A stretch of 64,000 nucleotides of DNA from VXNE01 sp963665455 (GTDB taxonomy: Bacteria; Pseudomonadota; Gammaproteobacteria; Pseudomonadales; Azotimanducaceae). The stretch spans positions 1,798,001-1,862,000 of the forward strand of contig OY762279.1 in NCBI GenBank assembly GCA_963665455.1, read 5' to 3'. A model generated the notes under the pieces. That model was not told the origin of the DNA. It saw only the letters and a program-made list of their open reading frames with translations, and ran no database searches. This document shows, one piece after another, positions 39,601 through 48,212 of this stretch (position 1 is the first letter of the stretch; each line of letters begins with the position of its first letter). The translations under genes were made by a program, and so were the position numbers.

Positions 39601-40062
39601 GGCACCCCTCGGTCCAAGGCTGTCGAAGAAGGCACCCGCCTCTTCGAGGGTGACCGCGTGGCTCAGCCCCGGCGGGACCGGCACGCCACACTCCTCCGCG
39701 AGGCGTCTGGCCGTCGCCTTGTCCCCGAAGCGTTGCAGCGTCTCGCCCGTGGGACCGACGAACAGCAACCCCGCCCCGTCGCAGGCATCGGAGAACGCGG
39801 CCGATTCGCTCAAGAAACCGTAGCCGGGATGGATCGCCTCGCAGCCGGCGTCCTGCGCCACCTCGATCATCCGGGCGCTGTCGAGATAGGCCGGCACCCC
39901 TTCGGCCCCGAGGCCAACCGCTTCGTCTGCGTGGCGCGTGTGGAGGGAGAGGCCGTCGTCTTCCGCGTAGGCGGCCACGGTCTCGATCCCGAGGTCCGAA
40001 GCGGTGCGGATGATGCGGATGGCGATTTCGCCGCGATTGGCGACGAGGAGTCGGTTGATCAC
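36676..40062 (-). CDS. Single-chain biotin-dependent acyl-CoA carboxylase (BC-BCCP-CT)
   Basis: 1128 residues from a GTG at 40062, giving INRLLVANRGEIAIRIIRTA right at the N-terminus; frames further upstream collide with the divergent gene. Biotin carboxylase 1-450 with the ATP-grasp GGGGRGM at 162-168 and FMEANARLQVEHTV; biotinyl domain about 513-580 with EALKMEH, Lys547 the biotin site; carboxyltransferase about 600-1128 with ILSLIDCPGNMVGPEAE. This layout matches the single-chain long-chain acyl-CoA carboxylases rather than the usual two-subunit enzymes. It could carboxylate short to long acyl-CoAs. All key motifs are intact. Confidence 0.94.
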   Translation of the reverse strand: MINRLLVANRGEIAIRIIRTASDLGIETVAAYAEDDGLSLHTRHADEAVGLGAEGVPAYLDSARMIEVAQDAGCEAIHPGYGFLSESAAFSDACDGAGLLFVGPTGETLQRFGDKATARRLAEECGVPVPPGLSHAVTLEEAGAFFDSLGPRGAVMLKAIAGGGGRGMRPVTERADLDEAFARAASEANKAFGSADLYVEELIPRARHVEVQVVGDGTGAVAHLWDRECSLQRQRQKLIEVAPAFGLPESMRQDILEAAVRIASAVRYRGVGTIEFLVGAERFVFMEANARLQVEHTVTEEVTGLDLVALQLRVAAGATLADLGLTGTPPPTRGVALQARVNLETMHADGTSRPAGGLISAYDPPAGPGIRIDGCGYTGYATSQRYDSLLAKLVVHAVDLDAAARKARRALAEFRIEGVRSNIAFLQALLKQADFAAGAIHTRYVEEHMATLLEEARDRPRHFTPERDVEHAGVKVDPDDPLAVLNVPRADTQSATPAAADQPPIIQGPEGTVAVPAPIQGMVVEISVQEGDTLQKGQPVAVLEALKMEHVIATEDAGVVREVALEVGDTIFEGTPIVFVEPRDVEGEYSTGEEIDLDAIRPDIAEVDHFRSLAMDEARVAATTKRHGQGKRTARENIEDLCDPGSFFEYGPLVTATRYRDDTPEQLEERIIRTAADAMVMGVGRVNGDLVGRENARCIAMSYDYSVLAGTQGHKNHQKQDRMFGVAKKHRLPVVLYTEGGGGRTQNGPRSGGNRSMGSVGGLQTRTWRELGKLSGLVPIVGVSSGYCFAGNVVLLGACDVIIATEDSSLGVGGPAVIEGGGLGVYAPGEVGPVSIQEPNGVIDIVTKDEAAATAAARHYLSFFQGPVGAWEEHDQRILRHIVPENRRAVYDLRQVVETLGDVGSMLELRPKFGLAMVTAFIRIEGRPVGVIANNSNSPTGGAIDADAADKASRFMQLCDAFDIPILSLIDCPGNMVGPEAEKAALIRHCGRMYVAGANLTVPYFVVVLRKAYGLGALAMATGSFDETSFAISWPTGEFAGMGLEGSIKLGRRRELEAITDIPQRKARYDELVAEAYAWSRALNAGTVFEVDDVIDPAMTRRWVAMGLDSAPPAIPREGKKLSWVDTW

Positions 40063-40263
40063 TGGTCGATGGTCGGGAAGCAGGACGGGGGCGGGATGAT
40101 AACGGCTTCGCCGTGGAGGTCGTGTTGGAGGTCGTGTTGGAGCGGCGGGAATCTCGGGAAGCGTGGTACTCTCGCGCATCCGAGTTCGCCATCGGCGAAC
40201 TGTAGTTGCGGGAGCCGTCGGCGACCTGGCCGACAGAAGCGCCACGGACAAAGGGAGATGTTC

Positions 40264-41025
40264 ATGAGCTATCGCCCGACACCGCAGACCAAGGCCGCGG
40301 ACCTGATCGGGCAGGTGGCCGAGGCCACGACGGATCACAAGACGGACGAGCTGACGTTGCGGAGACTGGAGACCGCAGCGAACGCCTTGATGCGCGTCGA
40401 CGCGGCGGGTGCGCACGTGGCGCTTGGCGGCGTGGCCGCCCTTCGATTCGACGTGGAGGGGGTGAAGGAGCACTTCCGAGTCGCGTTGCAGCACGCCAAT
40501 GATCGGGCGTTGACTCTGTTGAACTGTTCGGTGGGTCTGTCGCTGGTCGAGGAGATAGGGGAGTCCTACCTCAGGGCGGAAGAGGCGCATCGGCAGGTAC
40601 CCGACGCGCCCCACTATCTGGACAACTTGATTCGTCAGGCTCTTGGCGCGGGACGGCTACGCTCCATGCACGACTACTGCGTGCGCTACAACGCACTGCG
40701 CCCTGAGCGCCCGCACCAGTTGACGGGTGTGTCCGGAAGGCTCGTCGAAGCGGTCGTAGCTGGAGCCTTCAGCGAGCCCGGCGTGCGTAGGCTGATGGAA
40801 CTGGCGAGCGCCGTCCAGCAAGAGAGACGTGTACACGCGGGCAGGTTTGGCATCGTGGAGGATCGAGAGATGCCGCACGCGTTTCTGATGGAGCGCTCCG
40901 TGTACTCGTCTCCCGAGGAGGCGGCGGAGATGAACGAGGCGCTTGCGGACGCGTGGGCGAGCAGCGACGACTTGGGGCTGGATCCGGGCCTATCGTTCAC
41001 CCCCATGTTCATTGGCTTGGATTAG
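40264..41025 (+). CDS. Unknown helical protein, first gene of a pair with a HEPN-like gene
   Basis: 253 residues from the ATG at 40264 with GGGAGA upstream. All-helical, possibly TPR-like composition (LTLRRLETAANALMRVDAAG; VEGVKEHFRVALQHANDRAL) with an acidic C-terminal part. I do not recognise a family. Its stop is 4 nt before the GTG of the HEPN-like gene, so both are made from one message. That tight pairing is common in toxin-antitoxin and defence modules, but no direct evidence supports such a role. Confidence 0.75.
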   Translation: MSYRPTPQTKAADLIGQVAEATTDHKTDELTLRRLETAANALMRVDAAGAHVALGGVAALRFDVEGVKEHFRVALQHANDRALTLLNCSVGLSLVEEIGESYLRAEEAHRQVPDAPHYLDNLIRQALGAGRLRSMHDYCVRYNALRPERPHQLTGVSGRLVEAVVAGAFSEPGVRRLMELASAVQQERRVHAGRFGIVEDREMPHAFLMERSVYSSPEEAAEMNEALADAWASSDDLGLDPGLSFTPMFIGLD

Positions 41026-41029
41026 GAAC

Positions 41030-41416
41030 GTGTCGGTCACTCCGGCGATGATCCTGGAATCTGCCAGAGTGTTGTGCGATGGCGGCAGCACTGAAGTGGA
41101 CTGGCGCAATGCGATCAGTCGTGCCTACTACCGGGCCTTCCATGGATGTCGTGAACTTGCCCAGCAGCTCGACCCGCTTGCGGATTTGTCTACGTCGACG
41201 GCCCATCAGGACGTTCCGGTGGTGCTGCAGCAAAGACAGAGCGGAAGCGACGCCCGCGCGGTTTCGTACCAGCTGACCACCTGTCGCCGGATGAGAAATC
41301 GGGCGGACTACGAGTTGGACGAGGACTTCGATCAGCGTGCGTGTCGGGCAGTGGTGGAGATGTGTGAGACGATTTTGGAACGCGTGGCTGGCGTAGCGGC
41401 GCGGTTGCCCAGCTAG
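41030..41416 (+). CDS. HEPN-like small helical protein
   Basis: 128 residues from a GTG at 41030, 4 nt after the preceding gene. It shows VDWRNAISRAYYRAFHGCRE (24-43) and MRNRADYELDEDF (88-100), the two helices of the HEPN/nucleotidyltransferase-associated fold. The usual RxxxxH ribonuclease motif is not complete (RNRADY lacks the His), so it may be a non-catalytic member, or belong to the subgroup that pairs with a partner protein. The partner would be the unknown gene just upstream. Confidence 0.72.
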   Translation: MSVTPAMILESARVLCDGGSTEVDWRNAISRAYYRAFHGCRELAQQLDPLADLSTSTAHQDVPVVLQQRQSGSDARAVSYQLTTCRRMRNRADYELDEDFDQRACRAVVEMCETILERVAGVAARLPS

Positions 41417-41520
41417 CGCCACCGAAGCCGTCGCCCTGTCGGGCGCCGCCTCTGGCCCCAGCCCAAGCCGTTCCGGCACGGCGTCGGTCATCGCGCTGGC
41501 GCGCGAAGTCCGACACCCTG

Positions 41521-42603
41521 CTAGTGTGCCGTCCCGGAAATAAGTAGGCCAATGCGTTCGACCTTGGCGAGGATGGACTCGGCGGTGGCGGTCCACGCGA
41601 AGGGGCGGCAGTTCTTGTTGTAGTTGTCGACGAACGCGTTGATGCGCCGCCGCAGTTGCGCGACCGAGGAGAACGACCCGCGGCGGATGGCCTGCTGGGT
41701 GATGATGCCGAACCAGCGCTCGACCTGGTTCAGCCAGGAGGCGTAGGTGGGCGTGTAGTGGACGTGGTAGCGCGGCCGCCGCGCCAGCCACGCCCTCACC
41801 CTGGCGTGCTTGTGCGTGGCGTAGTTGTCCACCACCAGGTGCACGTCGAGGTCCTCGGGCACGTTCTTGTCGATGTGGCGCAGGAACGCCAGGTAGTCCT
41901 GGTGGCGGTGGCGCCGCTTGCATTGCGCGTGCACCTTGCCGGTGGCGATGTCGAGCGCCGCGAACAGCGTCGTCGTGCCGTGCCGGACGTAGCCGTGGCT
42001 CACGCCCTGCGCGTGGCCCAGGCCCATCGGCAGCATCGGCTGGTGCCGCTCCAGCGCCTGGACCTGCGACTTCTCGTCCACGCACAGCACCACCGCCTTG
42101 TCCGGCGGGTCGAGGTACAGCCCGACGACGTCGCGCACCTTCTCGACGAAGAACGGGTCGTTCGACAGCCGGAACGAGCGCTGGCGGTGCGGCTGCACGC
42201 CGAACAGCGCGAACCAGCGCTGCACGGTGCTCTTCGACACCCCCGTGTGCTCCTCCATGGCGCGCACGCTCCACTGCGTCCTGTGCGCCGGCCGCGTCTG
42301 CAGCGCCGCGTTGATCACCTCGGCGACGCGCTCGTCGCCGTGCGTGCGCGGCCGGCCCGGGCGCAGTTCGTCGTGCAGGCCCTCGATGCCGAGTTCGGCG
42401 TAGCGCGCGCGCCACTTGCCGACGGTGTTCTTGTTCACCTCCAGGCGCCGGGCAATGGCGGCGCCGGACTCGCCGTCCGCGCAGGCGAGCACGATCCGCG
42501 CGCGCTGCACCAGTTGGTGCGGCAGCGTGCGCGAGCACGCCAGGGCGGTCAGGTCGGAGCGTTGCTGGTCGTCCAGGACGATGGGGGTCGCGGGAGGTGC
42601 CAT
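41521..42603 (-). CDS. IS630-family transposase
   Basis: 360 residues from the ATG at 42603, with AGGA upstream; a GTG at 42633 is less likely. N-terminal helix-turn-helix with GAAIARRLEVNKNTVGKWRA, then the DDE core: VVLCVDEKSQVQAL (first Asp), DVHLVVDNYATHKH (second Asp), SWLNQVERWFG (Glu). Full length with no interruption. The stop codon TAG lies inside the left end: the TA is the target-site dinucleotide and the G comes from the flanking base, so the insertion site finishes the gene. Confidence 0.95.
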   Translation of the reverse strand: MAPPATPIVLDDQQRSDLTALACSRTLPHQLVQRARIVLACADGESGAAIARRLEVNKNTVGKWRARYAELGIEGLHDELRPGRPRTHGDERVAEVINAALQTRPAHRTQWSVRAMEEHTGVSKSTVQRWFALFGVQPHRQRSFRLSNDPFFVEKVRDVVGLYLDPPDKAVVLCVDEKSQVQALERHQPMLPMGLGHAQGVSHGYVRHGTTTLFAALDIATGKVHAQCKRRHRHQDYLAFLRHIDKNVPEDLDVHLVVDNYATHKHARVRAWLARRPRYHVHYTPTYASWLNQVERWFGIITQQAIRRGSFSSVAQLRRRINAFVDNYNKNCRPFAWTATAESILAKVERIGLLISGTAH

Positions 42604-42668
42604 GGCGTAGTTCCTGCTCGAAAACCGTGCCACCCGATTGTACTACTTATTTATGGGACGACACACTA
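41522..42668 (-). mobile_element. IS630-family insertion sequence
   Basis: About 1.15 kb with 26-bp imperfect inverted repeats: TAGTGTGCCGTCCCGGAAAT begins at 41522, and the inverted copy ends at 42668 (TAGTGTGTCGTCCCATAAAT when reversed), three mismatches overall. Both ends carry TA, as expected for the TA target duplication of IS630/Tc1-type elements. It holds one intact transposase, so it is probably still functional or recently active. Confidence 0.9.
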
Positions 42669-42790
42669 GCGGGACCACAACCTTCGCCTGCGGGGGGTTA
42701 CCGCTGGCGGCGGACCATCCCGGCGGACCGGCTTCCGTGGGGCCGACAAGCTGATACGATTTCCCGCCACGGAACGCGGGGAACGGGCGC

Positions 42791-45259
42791 ATGGCCGCGG
42801 ACGGACATCGACGCTTTGCGCACTTCCGGGCCTCGTGCGCCCGGGGATGGACGGCCGCCATCCTGCTCTTCGCGGGCACCGCCAACGGCTTCGAGACGGT
42901 CGTGCGCCCCCTGCTCGATTCGGGATGCATCGGCTGCCACAGCAATACCGTGCTGAGTCCGCTGGACCTCACGGCGATCAGCCATGACCTGTCCGATCCG
43001 GCGGTCTTCCGCGCTTGGGAGCGGGTGTACGACCGCGTCGAGCGGGGCGACATGCCGCCGCCCCCAATGCCCCCTGTCGATCCCGCCGTCGTCGAAGCGG
43101 CGCTCGGCGGCCTGGGCGCGGCGCTCGCCGAGGCGAACTTGGCGGCGCGCGGTCCCCAGCGGACGCCGCTTAGGCGGCTGACGCGGCTCGAATACCAGTA
43201 CACCATCGCCGATCTGCTCCGCATCGACGAGGAGCATGCGCGGGCGCTCGCGGAGTCGTTGCCGGCGGAAGCGGACTCCGGCGGCTTCGATACGGTGGCC
43301 GCCAACCAGAGCATCTCGGCGCTGCATGTGCGGGGCTATCTCGATGCTGCGGACCGCGCCCTCGACATCGCCCTCGATCTCGGTCCCGCGCCTGAGGTCC
43401 AAGCGTTCAAGGTGGAATACGCGAAGTCGCGCTACCTTGGCTACCTGCACGAGGGGGACTTCCTGGGCTCCGGCGTGACCTTGCCGCTGGAGGACGCCGT
43501 GGCGACCTTCTTCGACACGACGTCGACGTACATGTTCCACACCGACACCGAGGGCTATAGCGTGCCCCGCGCGGGGCGCTATCGCGTGACCGTGGAGGCG
43601 CATCCGTACCAAGCCGCGTCGCCGGTGACGCTGACGCTGTTCCAGGGGAAGGAGGGTGTCGCCGCCTCCGCCACGCTCACCGATCTCATCGGCAGCTTCG
43701 ATCTCGTAGGCGAGGAGGTGCGCACCGCCGAAGTGACGGCCTTCCTGCGTCCGGGCGATGTGGTCAGCCCGTCCGTCGCGGATCTCGCGGTGCCGCCGGG
43801 GCCCTACGTCAACTACTACCTGCCGGACAAGAACGTGCGGGACTACACGGGCGAGGGCATCGCCATCCGCTCGCTGGCGGTCGAAGGGCCGCTGTACGAC
43901 GCCTGGCCGCCGCAGAGCGTCACGGAGCTTCTGGGATTGCCCGTGGTCGACGGCGAGGTTGTCCTGAGCCGGGAACCCTACGAGCATGTCCTCGCGATCG
44001 TCGCCGACTTCGCGGCGCGGGCCTTCCGGCGGCCGGTCGAACTGGGCGAGGCCGAGGCTTGGGCACGGCTCGCGAAAGATCCGCTCGAACGGGGCGAGGC
44101 CTTCGTCGATGCGTTGCGCGTCCCCCTGCGGGCGATCCTGAGCGCGCCGTCGTTCCTGTTCCACTCAGGCGCCCTGGCCTCGGGCGCCGACGATGCGCTC
44201 GACGACTTCGCCCTCGCCACGCGGCTGTCCTATTTCCTCTGGCGCAGCATGCCGGACGAGGAACTGTTCGCGGTTGCGGAGAGCGGTCGGCTGTCCGATC
44301 CGGAAGTCATGGCGGCGCAGGTGGAACGCATGCTGGCGGATCCGAAGAGCGAGCGCTTCGTGAAGGATTTCGCGGGCCAGGCCTTCCGCCTCTACGAGAT
44401 GCAGGCGACCACGCCGGACGCGGGCCTCTACCCGGAGTTCGACGAACGTCTCGCCCAGGCGATGGTCGCGGAGACCGAGTTGTTCCTGGAAGATCTGATC
44501 GCCCGGAACCTCGGTGTACGCAACCTGATCGATGCGGACTTCACGTTCCTGAACCGCCGCCTCGCCGAGCACTACGGCGTCGAGGGCGTCGAGGGGCAGG
44601 CGATGCGTCGGGTGTCGCTGCCGGAGGACAGCGTTCGTGGCGGAGTGCTCGGCCAGGCCGCGATTCACAAGATCACGGCCAACGGCACCGTCACGTCGCC
44701 GGTGCCGCGCGGCAACTTCGTGCTCAGCAACCTGCTCGGGCAACCGGCGCCGCCCCCGCCGCCCGAGGTCGCGGGTCTCGAACCGGACACGCGCGGCACG
44801 ACGACGATCCGCGAACAGCTAAGCGCCCACCGGGAGAACCCGATGTGCGCGACGTGCCATCTCTCCATCGATCCGCCGGGCTTGGCGCTCGAGTCCTTCG
44901 ATCCCATCGGCGGCTTCCGCACGCGGTATCGCGCCTCCGGCGAGGAGATCGAGGTCGATGGACAGACCTACCCCGGCCCGTACCGCCAAGGGTTACTGGT
45001 CGATGCGAGCGGCGTCACGTTGGACGGCCATGCCTTCGACGGATTCGAGGCGTATCGCGAGTACCTTGCCACCCACCAGCTCGATCAGGTGGCCCGGCAC
45101 TTGGTCTCGCAATTCCTCGTACTCGCCACCGGTGCGGAGGTGCAGTTCGCTGACAGGGCGGCGCGGGACCGGATCGTCGAGCGGGTTGCGGGACGGGACT
45201 TCGGGGTCCGTTCCATGATCCACGAAGTGGCCCGTAGCGACTTGTTCAGGAGTCCGTAG
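42791..45259 (+). CDS. DUF1592/DUF1588/DUF1585 exported cytochrome-like protein
   Basis: 822 residues. An N-terminal hydrophobic export segment (about 18-33) precedes a c-type haem motif C46-IG-C49-H50 in LLDSGCIGCHSN. Then come the domains seen in planctomycete-type proteins: DUF1587 (LTRLEYQYTIADLL), DUF1592 (LATRLSYFLWRSMPDEEL), DUF1588 (VPRGNFVLSNLLGQPAPPPP) and DUF1585 (LVSQFLVLATGAE), with a second CATCH in NPMCATCHLSIDPPGLALE. The family is thought to act in periplasmic redox or polymer breakdown together with a DUF1552 protein, which is the next gene (2-bp gap). Reaction unknown. Confidence 0.92.
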   Translation: MAADGHRRFAHFRASCARGWTAAILLFAGTANGFETVVRPLLDSGCIGCHSNTVLSPLDLTAISHDLSDPAVFRAWERVYDRVERGDMPPPPMPPVDPAVVEAALGGLGAALAEANLAARGPQRTPLRRLTRLEYQYTIADLLRIDEEHARALAESLPAEADSGGFDTVAANQSISALHVRGYLDAADRALDIALDLGPAPEVQAFKVEYAKSRYLGYLHEGDFLGSGVTLPLEDAVATFFDTTSTYMFHTDTEGYSVPRAGRYRVTVEAHPYQAASPVTLTLFQGKEGVAASATLTDLIGSFDLVGEEVRTAEVTAFLRPGDVVSPSVADLAVPPGPYVNYYLPDKNVRDYTGEGIAIRSLAVEGPLYDAWPPQSVTELLGLPVVDGEVVLSREPYEHVLAIVADFAARAFRRPVELGEAEAWARLAKDPLERGEAFVDALRVPLRAILSAPSFLFHSGALASGADDALDDFALATRLSYFLWRSMPDEELFAVAESGRLSDPEVMAAQVERMLADPKSERFVKDFAGQAFRLYEMQATTPDAGLYPEFDERLAQAMVAETELFLEDLIARNLGVRNLIDADFTFLNRRLAEHYGVEGVEGQAMRRVSLPEDSVRGGVLGQAAIHKITANGTVTSPVPRGNFVLSNLLGQPAPPPPPEVAGLEPDTRGTTTIREQLSAHRENPMCATCHLSIDPPGLALESFDPIGGFRTRYRASGEEIEVDGQTYPGPYRQGLLVDASGVTLDGHAFDGFEAYREYLATHQLDQVARHLVSQFLVLATGAEVQFADRAARDRIVERVAGRDFGVRSMIHEVARSDLFRSP

Positions 45260-45261
45260 AC

Positions 45262-46500
45262 ATGCGCAGGCTGGATCGGCGTACGTTCCTGAAGGCATCG
45301 GGCGTGGCACTGTCGCTGCCGCTGCTCGAGACCATGTCGCTCGCCGACACGCGGGCTGTCGTGCCCGCACGCATGGTGAACGTGTGCGCCACCTTGGGCC
45401 TCTATGCGGACTCTTGGTTCCCGACGGGCGCGGGCCGCAACTACGAAGCGAGCGAGTATCTCGCGCTCATCGACGAGCACCGGCAGCACTACACGCTGTT
45501 CTCCGGCCTCGGCCACGCGAACCAGAGCGGCCGGCAGGCGCACAACTCGGAAATCACTTGGCTGACCTCGGCGGAGCATCCCGGGCTCGACGGCTTCCGC
45601 AACACGATCTCGATCGACCAGGCCGCAGCCGACCATCTCGGCTATGTCACGCGGTTCCCCTCGATCGTCCTTGGCACCACCAGCCCACAGAGCCAGTCCT
45701 ACACGGCGAGCGGCGTCATGGTGCCCGCCGAGACGAGCCCGGCGGCGCTGTTCAAGCGGCTGTTCCTGCAGGGCGATCCCGAAGAGGTCGCGCGGGAGAC
45801 GCGACGCCTCGTGGGGGGCGGCAGCGTCCTCGATCACCTTTCGAGCGAACGGGAGTCGTTGCGGGCCCGGGTGAGCGCTGCGGACCGCGCCCGCCTCGAC
45901 GCCTACTTCGAGGCCGTGCGAACCGCGGAGCGGGAACTGACCGAAGTGCGGGCTTGGCTCGACCGCCCCAAGCCCGCGGTACACGCGAAACCGCCGGAGG
46001 ACATCGGGGACAAGGCCGACCTCATCGGCCGGGTACGCCTGATGTTCCGCATGATCCCGCTGATCCTGGAGACGGATTCGTCGCGCGTGATCAGCCTCAT
46101 GATCCAGGACCATGGCGTGGTCGTGAAGGTGCCGGGCGTGACCGGGGAACACCACGGGCTCTCCCACCACGGCCAGGACCCGTCGAAGATCGCCCAGCTC
46201 AGGAAGGTGGAGGCGGCGCTGGTCTCCGCGTTCGGCGACCTGCTGACCAGCCTGCGCGACCGGGACCTGCTCGACAGTACTACTGTCCTGTTCGGCAGCA
46301 ACCTCGGCAACGCCAACTCGCACAGCGCCAAGCACCTGCCGATCCTCGTCGCGGGTGGCCCCTTCCGCCACGGTGCGCATGTCGTGCACGAGGGCGAGGA
46401 GGACCTGCCACTGTCGAACCTCTTCGTGACGTTGTTGCGGGCGATGGGGTTGGAGACCGAGGCGTTCGGGCACGGCACCGAGGCGCTGGCCTGGGGCTGA
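45262..46500 (+). CDS. DUF1552 protein with Tat-type signal
   Basis: 412 residues starting MRRLDRRTFLKASGVALSLP, a twin-arginine export signal (RRTFLK). The body has the DUF1552 pattern: GLGHANQSGRQAHN, ETDSSRVISLMI, GEHHGLSHHG and FGSNLGNANSHSAKHLPILV. These proteins nearly always follow a DUF1592-type gene and belong to the alkaline-phosphatase/sulfatase-like fold group; enzyme activity is not established. The 2-bp gap means translational coupling with the upstream cytochrome-like protein, and both would be in the periplasm. Confidence 0.92.
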   Translation: MRRLDRRTFLKASGVALSLPLLETMSLADTRAVVPARMVNVCATLGLYADSWFPTGAGRNYEASEYLALIDEHRQHYTLFSGLGHANQSGRQAHNSEITWLTSAEHPGLDGFRNTISIDQAAADHLGYVTRFPSIVLGTTSPQSQSYTASGVMVPAETSPAALFKRLFLQGDPEEVARETRRLVGGGSVLDHLSSERESLRARVSAADRARLDAYFEAVRTAERELTEVRAWLDRPKPAVHAKPPEDIGDKADLIGRVRLMFRMIPLILETDSSRVISLMIQDHGVVVKVPGVTGEHHGLSHHGQDPSKIAQLRKVEAALVSAFGDLLTSLRDRDLLDSTTVLFGSNLGNANSHSAKHLPILVAGGPFRHGAHVVHEGEEDLPLSNLFVTLLRAMGLETEAFGHGTEALAWG

Positions 46501-46636
46501 GTGGGCGCGAGAGCGCGGTCACCGGTTGATCGGGCACGATGGGGTGTTCGCGCACGGTTCCGTGCCACGGCGTATGTGGCGCCGCGCGCGCTTCCCTGGG
46601 CAACAGCCCCTTGGCGGGAAACGAGACCGTGGTCCG

Positions 46637-47563
46637 CTATGGTGGAGGCCCGACGGACCCCCGGGGGGACACTCTTGCGATATGCCGGTCTGCTTCCGCG
46701 ATGAATTGGGCCGTTGTGCCGTCGCGGCCGTACAGCGCTCCCTCGAGTCCCATTTCACGCAACGCTTGGGCAAGTGCGGTGCCGGTAGGGCACGAGTGGC
46801 GCACTTCCGCACCCCCATTCGTGCGCACGGTGACGCTCGCGAGCCCTCCTTCATACCGTATCTCGTGATTTCCGTCGTAGGACTCCTTGTGGATCAGATC
46901 CGCGGCCATTTCAGGGGCTTCCCGCATGAAGCGCGCGTACTCTGGGGCAGGCTGGAGAATCTCCTTCGGGGCGATGTCACGATAGTCGGAAGCGCTCGCC
47001 AGCAGCCGCTGCGCGATGGCGAGCCGCTGTGCGGGCAAGATGTGATTGACGGCACAGCGGAGAGCTGCGGGCGCCGCAACCGAGGCGACGCACATGTCGA
47101 AGACGTCCCGCGGTGCCGTGCGCATCTGTGTAAGGCAGCGGTGCATCTTGCCCGTCATGATCGCCGCCTCGCGCAGCACCCAAGCGGCCTGCCCGTCTAT
47201 TGAAACTGCGCGGGGCGCGAGTGCGGGCACGGGGTCAAGCGCGGTGATCTCTATGCGCCCGTGCTCGAAGCCAACCTTGATTGAACGCGACTGCACTGCA
47301 AACGAGCTCGCGCCCACGGCTTCCATCTCGTCCAGAAAGGTACCCCCATAGCGAGGCGTCAGCGGAACTATGCTGCGGCTGGACGGCAGGAAAATGTCCA
47401 GATCCGTACTGCTCCGATGCGCCCACTCCGCCGCGAGAACCGTGCCTCCTCCTATCCACCACCCCTCTCCCCCCGCGAGCGGCGTCAGAAACTCGTGCAA
47501 GACTCCCTGAGCCCGCGCATACATGCCCGCGGCGGGCTCCGGCAACGTCAAACGGTCAGGCAC
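46637..47563 (-). CDS. AbiEii-like nucleotidyltransferase (type IV toxin candidate)
   Basis: 308 residues from a GTG at 47563 that overlaps the upstream stop by 8 nt (GTGCCTGA). The nucleotidyltransferase pocket is GWWIGGGTVLAAEWAHRSST followed by DLDIF (Asp pair near 54 and 56), the pattern of AbiEii/AbiGii. In type IV toxin-antitoxin pairs such enzymes modify tRNA or other targets and are held in check by a DNA-binding antitoxin. Here the overlapping upstream gene encodes a different, unrecognised protein, which may be its control partner. The C-terminal 90 residues are less familiar. Confidence 0.78.
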   Translation of the reverse strand: MPDRLTLPEPAAGMYARAQGVLHEFLTPLAGGEGWWIGGGTVLAAEWAHRSSTDLDIFLPSSRSIVPLTPRYGGTFLDEMEAVGASSFAVQSRSIKVGFEHGRIEITALDPVPALAPRAVSIDGQAAWVLREAAIMTGKMHRCLTQMRTAPRDVFDMCVASVAAPAALRCAVNHILPAQRLAIAQRLLASASDYRDIAPKEILQPAPEYARFMREAPEMAADLIHKESYDGNHEIRYEGGLASVTVRTNGGAEVRHSCPTGTALAQALREMGLEGALYGRDGTTAQFIAEADRHIARVSPRGSVGPPP

Positions 47564-48014
47564 GCGGTGTATCGCCCGCCAAGGCGTTGAGCCAGCGGCT
47601 GATGCCATACCCGTTGAAGCCGATTCGGTGTGCCGCGGCTACCAGTTCCTGCCACGTATAGGCTTCCTCTATCCACGCGAGCATCAGTTCCTCGTAGGTG
47701 GCCTCTTCAAGCCATGTCCGAATCACTGCACGCTGCCGGGGCGTCGGTGCCACCGCCTGAATGGCGACGTACAGTTCCGCCGCCGTCGGTGGCTCGGGCC
47801 AGCCTGCCGTACACGAGAAGAAACGCCAAGTGACCGCGCGGCTATGCTCGCGCGTCTCCTCGTCGGGTGCGCCCCAGAGACGGCGCAGGCCAACGTTCCG
47901 CCGTACGTCGTCGCTGTCGGCGAAGGCCTCTACGGGGAGCAACACGCACGGCGTCATCTCCCAAGCGTCGCCCCACGTGATATCCGTCCCGCGAGCCGTC
48001 GTCTCGTGTCCCAT
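47556..48014 (-). CDS. Unknown partner of the AbiEii-like gene
   Basis: 152 residues from the ATG at 48014 (an in-frame ATG at 48092 would add 26 residues of poor composition). The N-terminus is MGHETTARGTDITWGDAWEM; the C-terminal half is helical (RQRAVIRTWLEEATYEELML, then HRIGFNGYGISRWLNALAG). No known antitoxin domain is visible. Because it is first in the operon and overlaps the nucleotidyltransferase gene by 8 nt, an antitoxin or regulatory role is the best guess. Confidence 0.65.
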   Translation of the reverse strand: MGHETTARGTDITWGDAWEMTPCVLLPVEAFADSDDVRRNVGLRRLWGAPDEETREHSRAVTWRFFSCTAGWPEPPTAAELYVAIQAVAPTPRQRAVIRTWLEEATYEELMLAWIEEAYTWQELVAAAHRIGFNGYGISRWLNALAGDTPRA

Positions 48015-48212
48015 GTCCACTGGCGTATTGTAGCCGCCGGGGCTGCCGCTCCGATGGTCCCGTCGGTTTCCTTCGTCGGGGCGCGCAGCCACCTCTGATT
48101 GCTCGGGTCCTCCGCTGCCCGTCCGATAGCGTTCGGAGGGCGGTGGCCGACACGGCGCCGGCCGCGGGTGCCGCTGCTACACTGGTCCGGGCGTCGACGA
48201 TCGGGGAACGAC

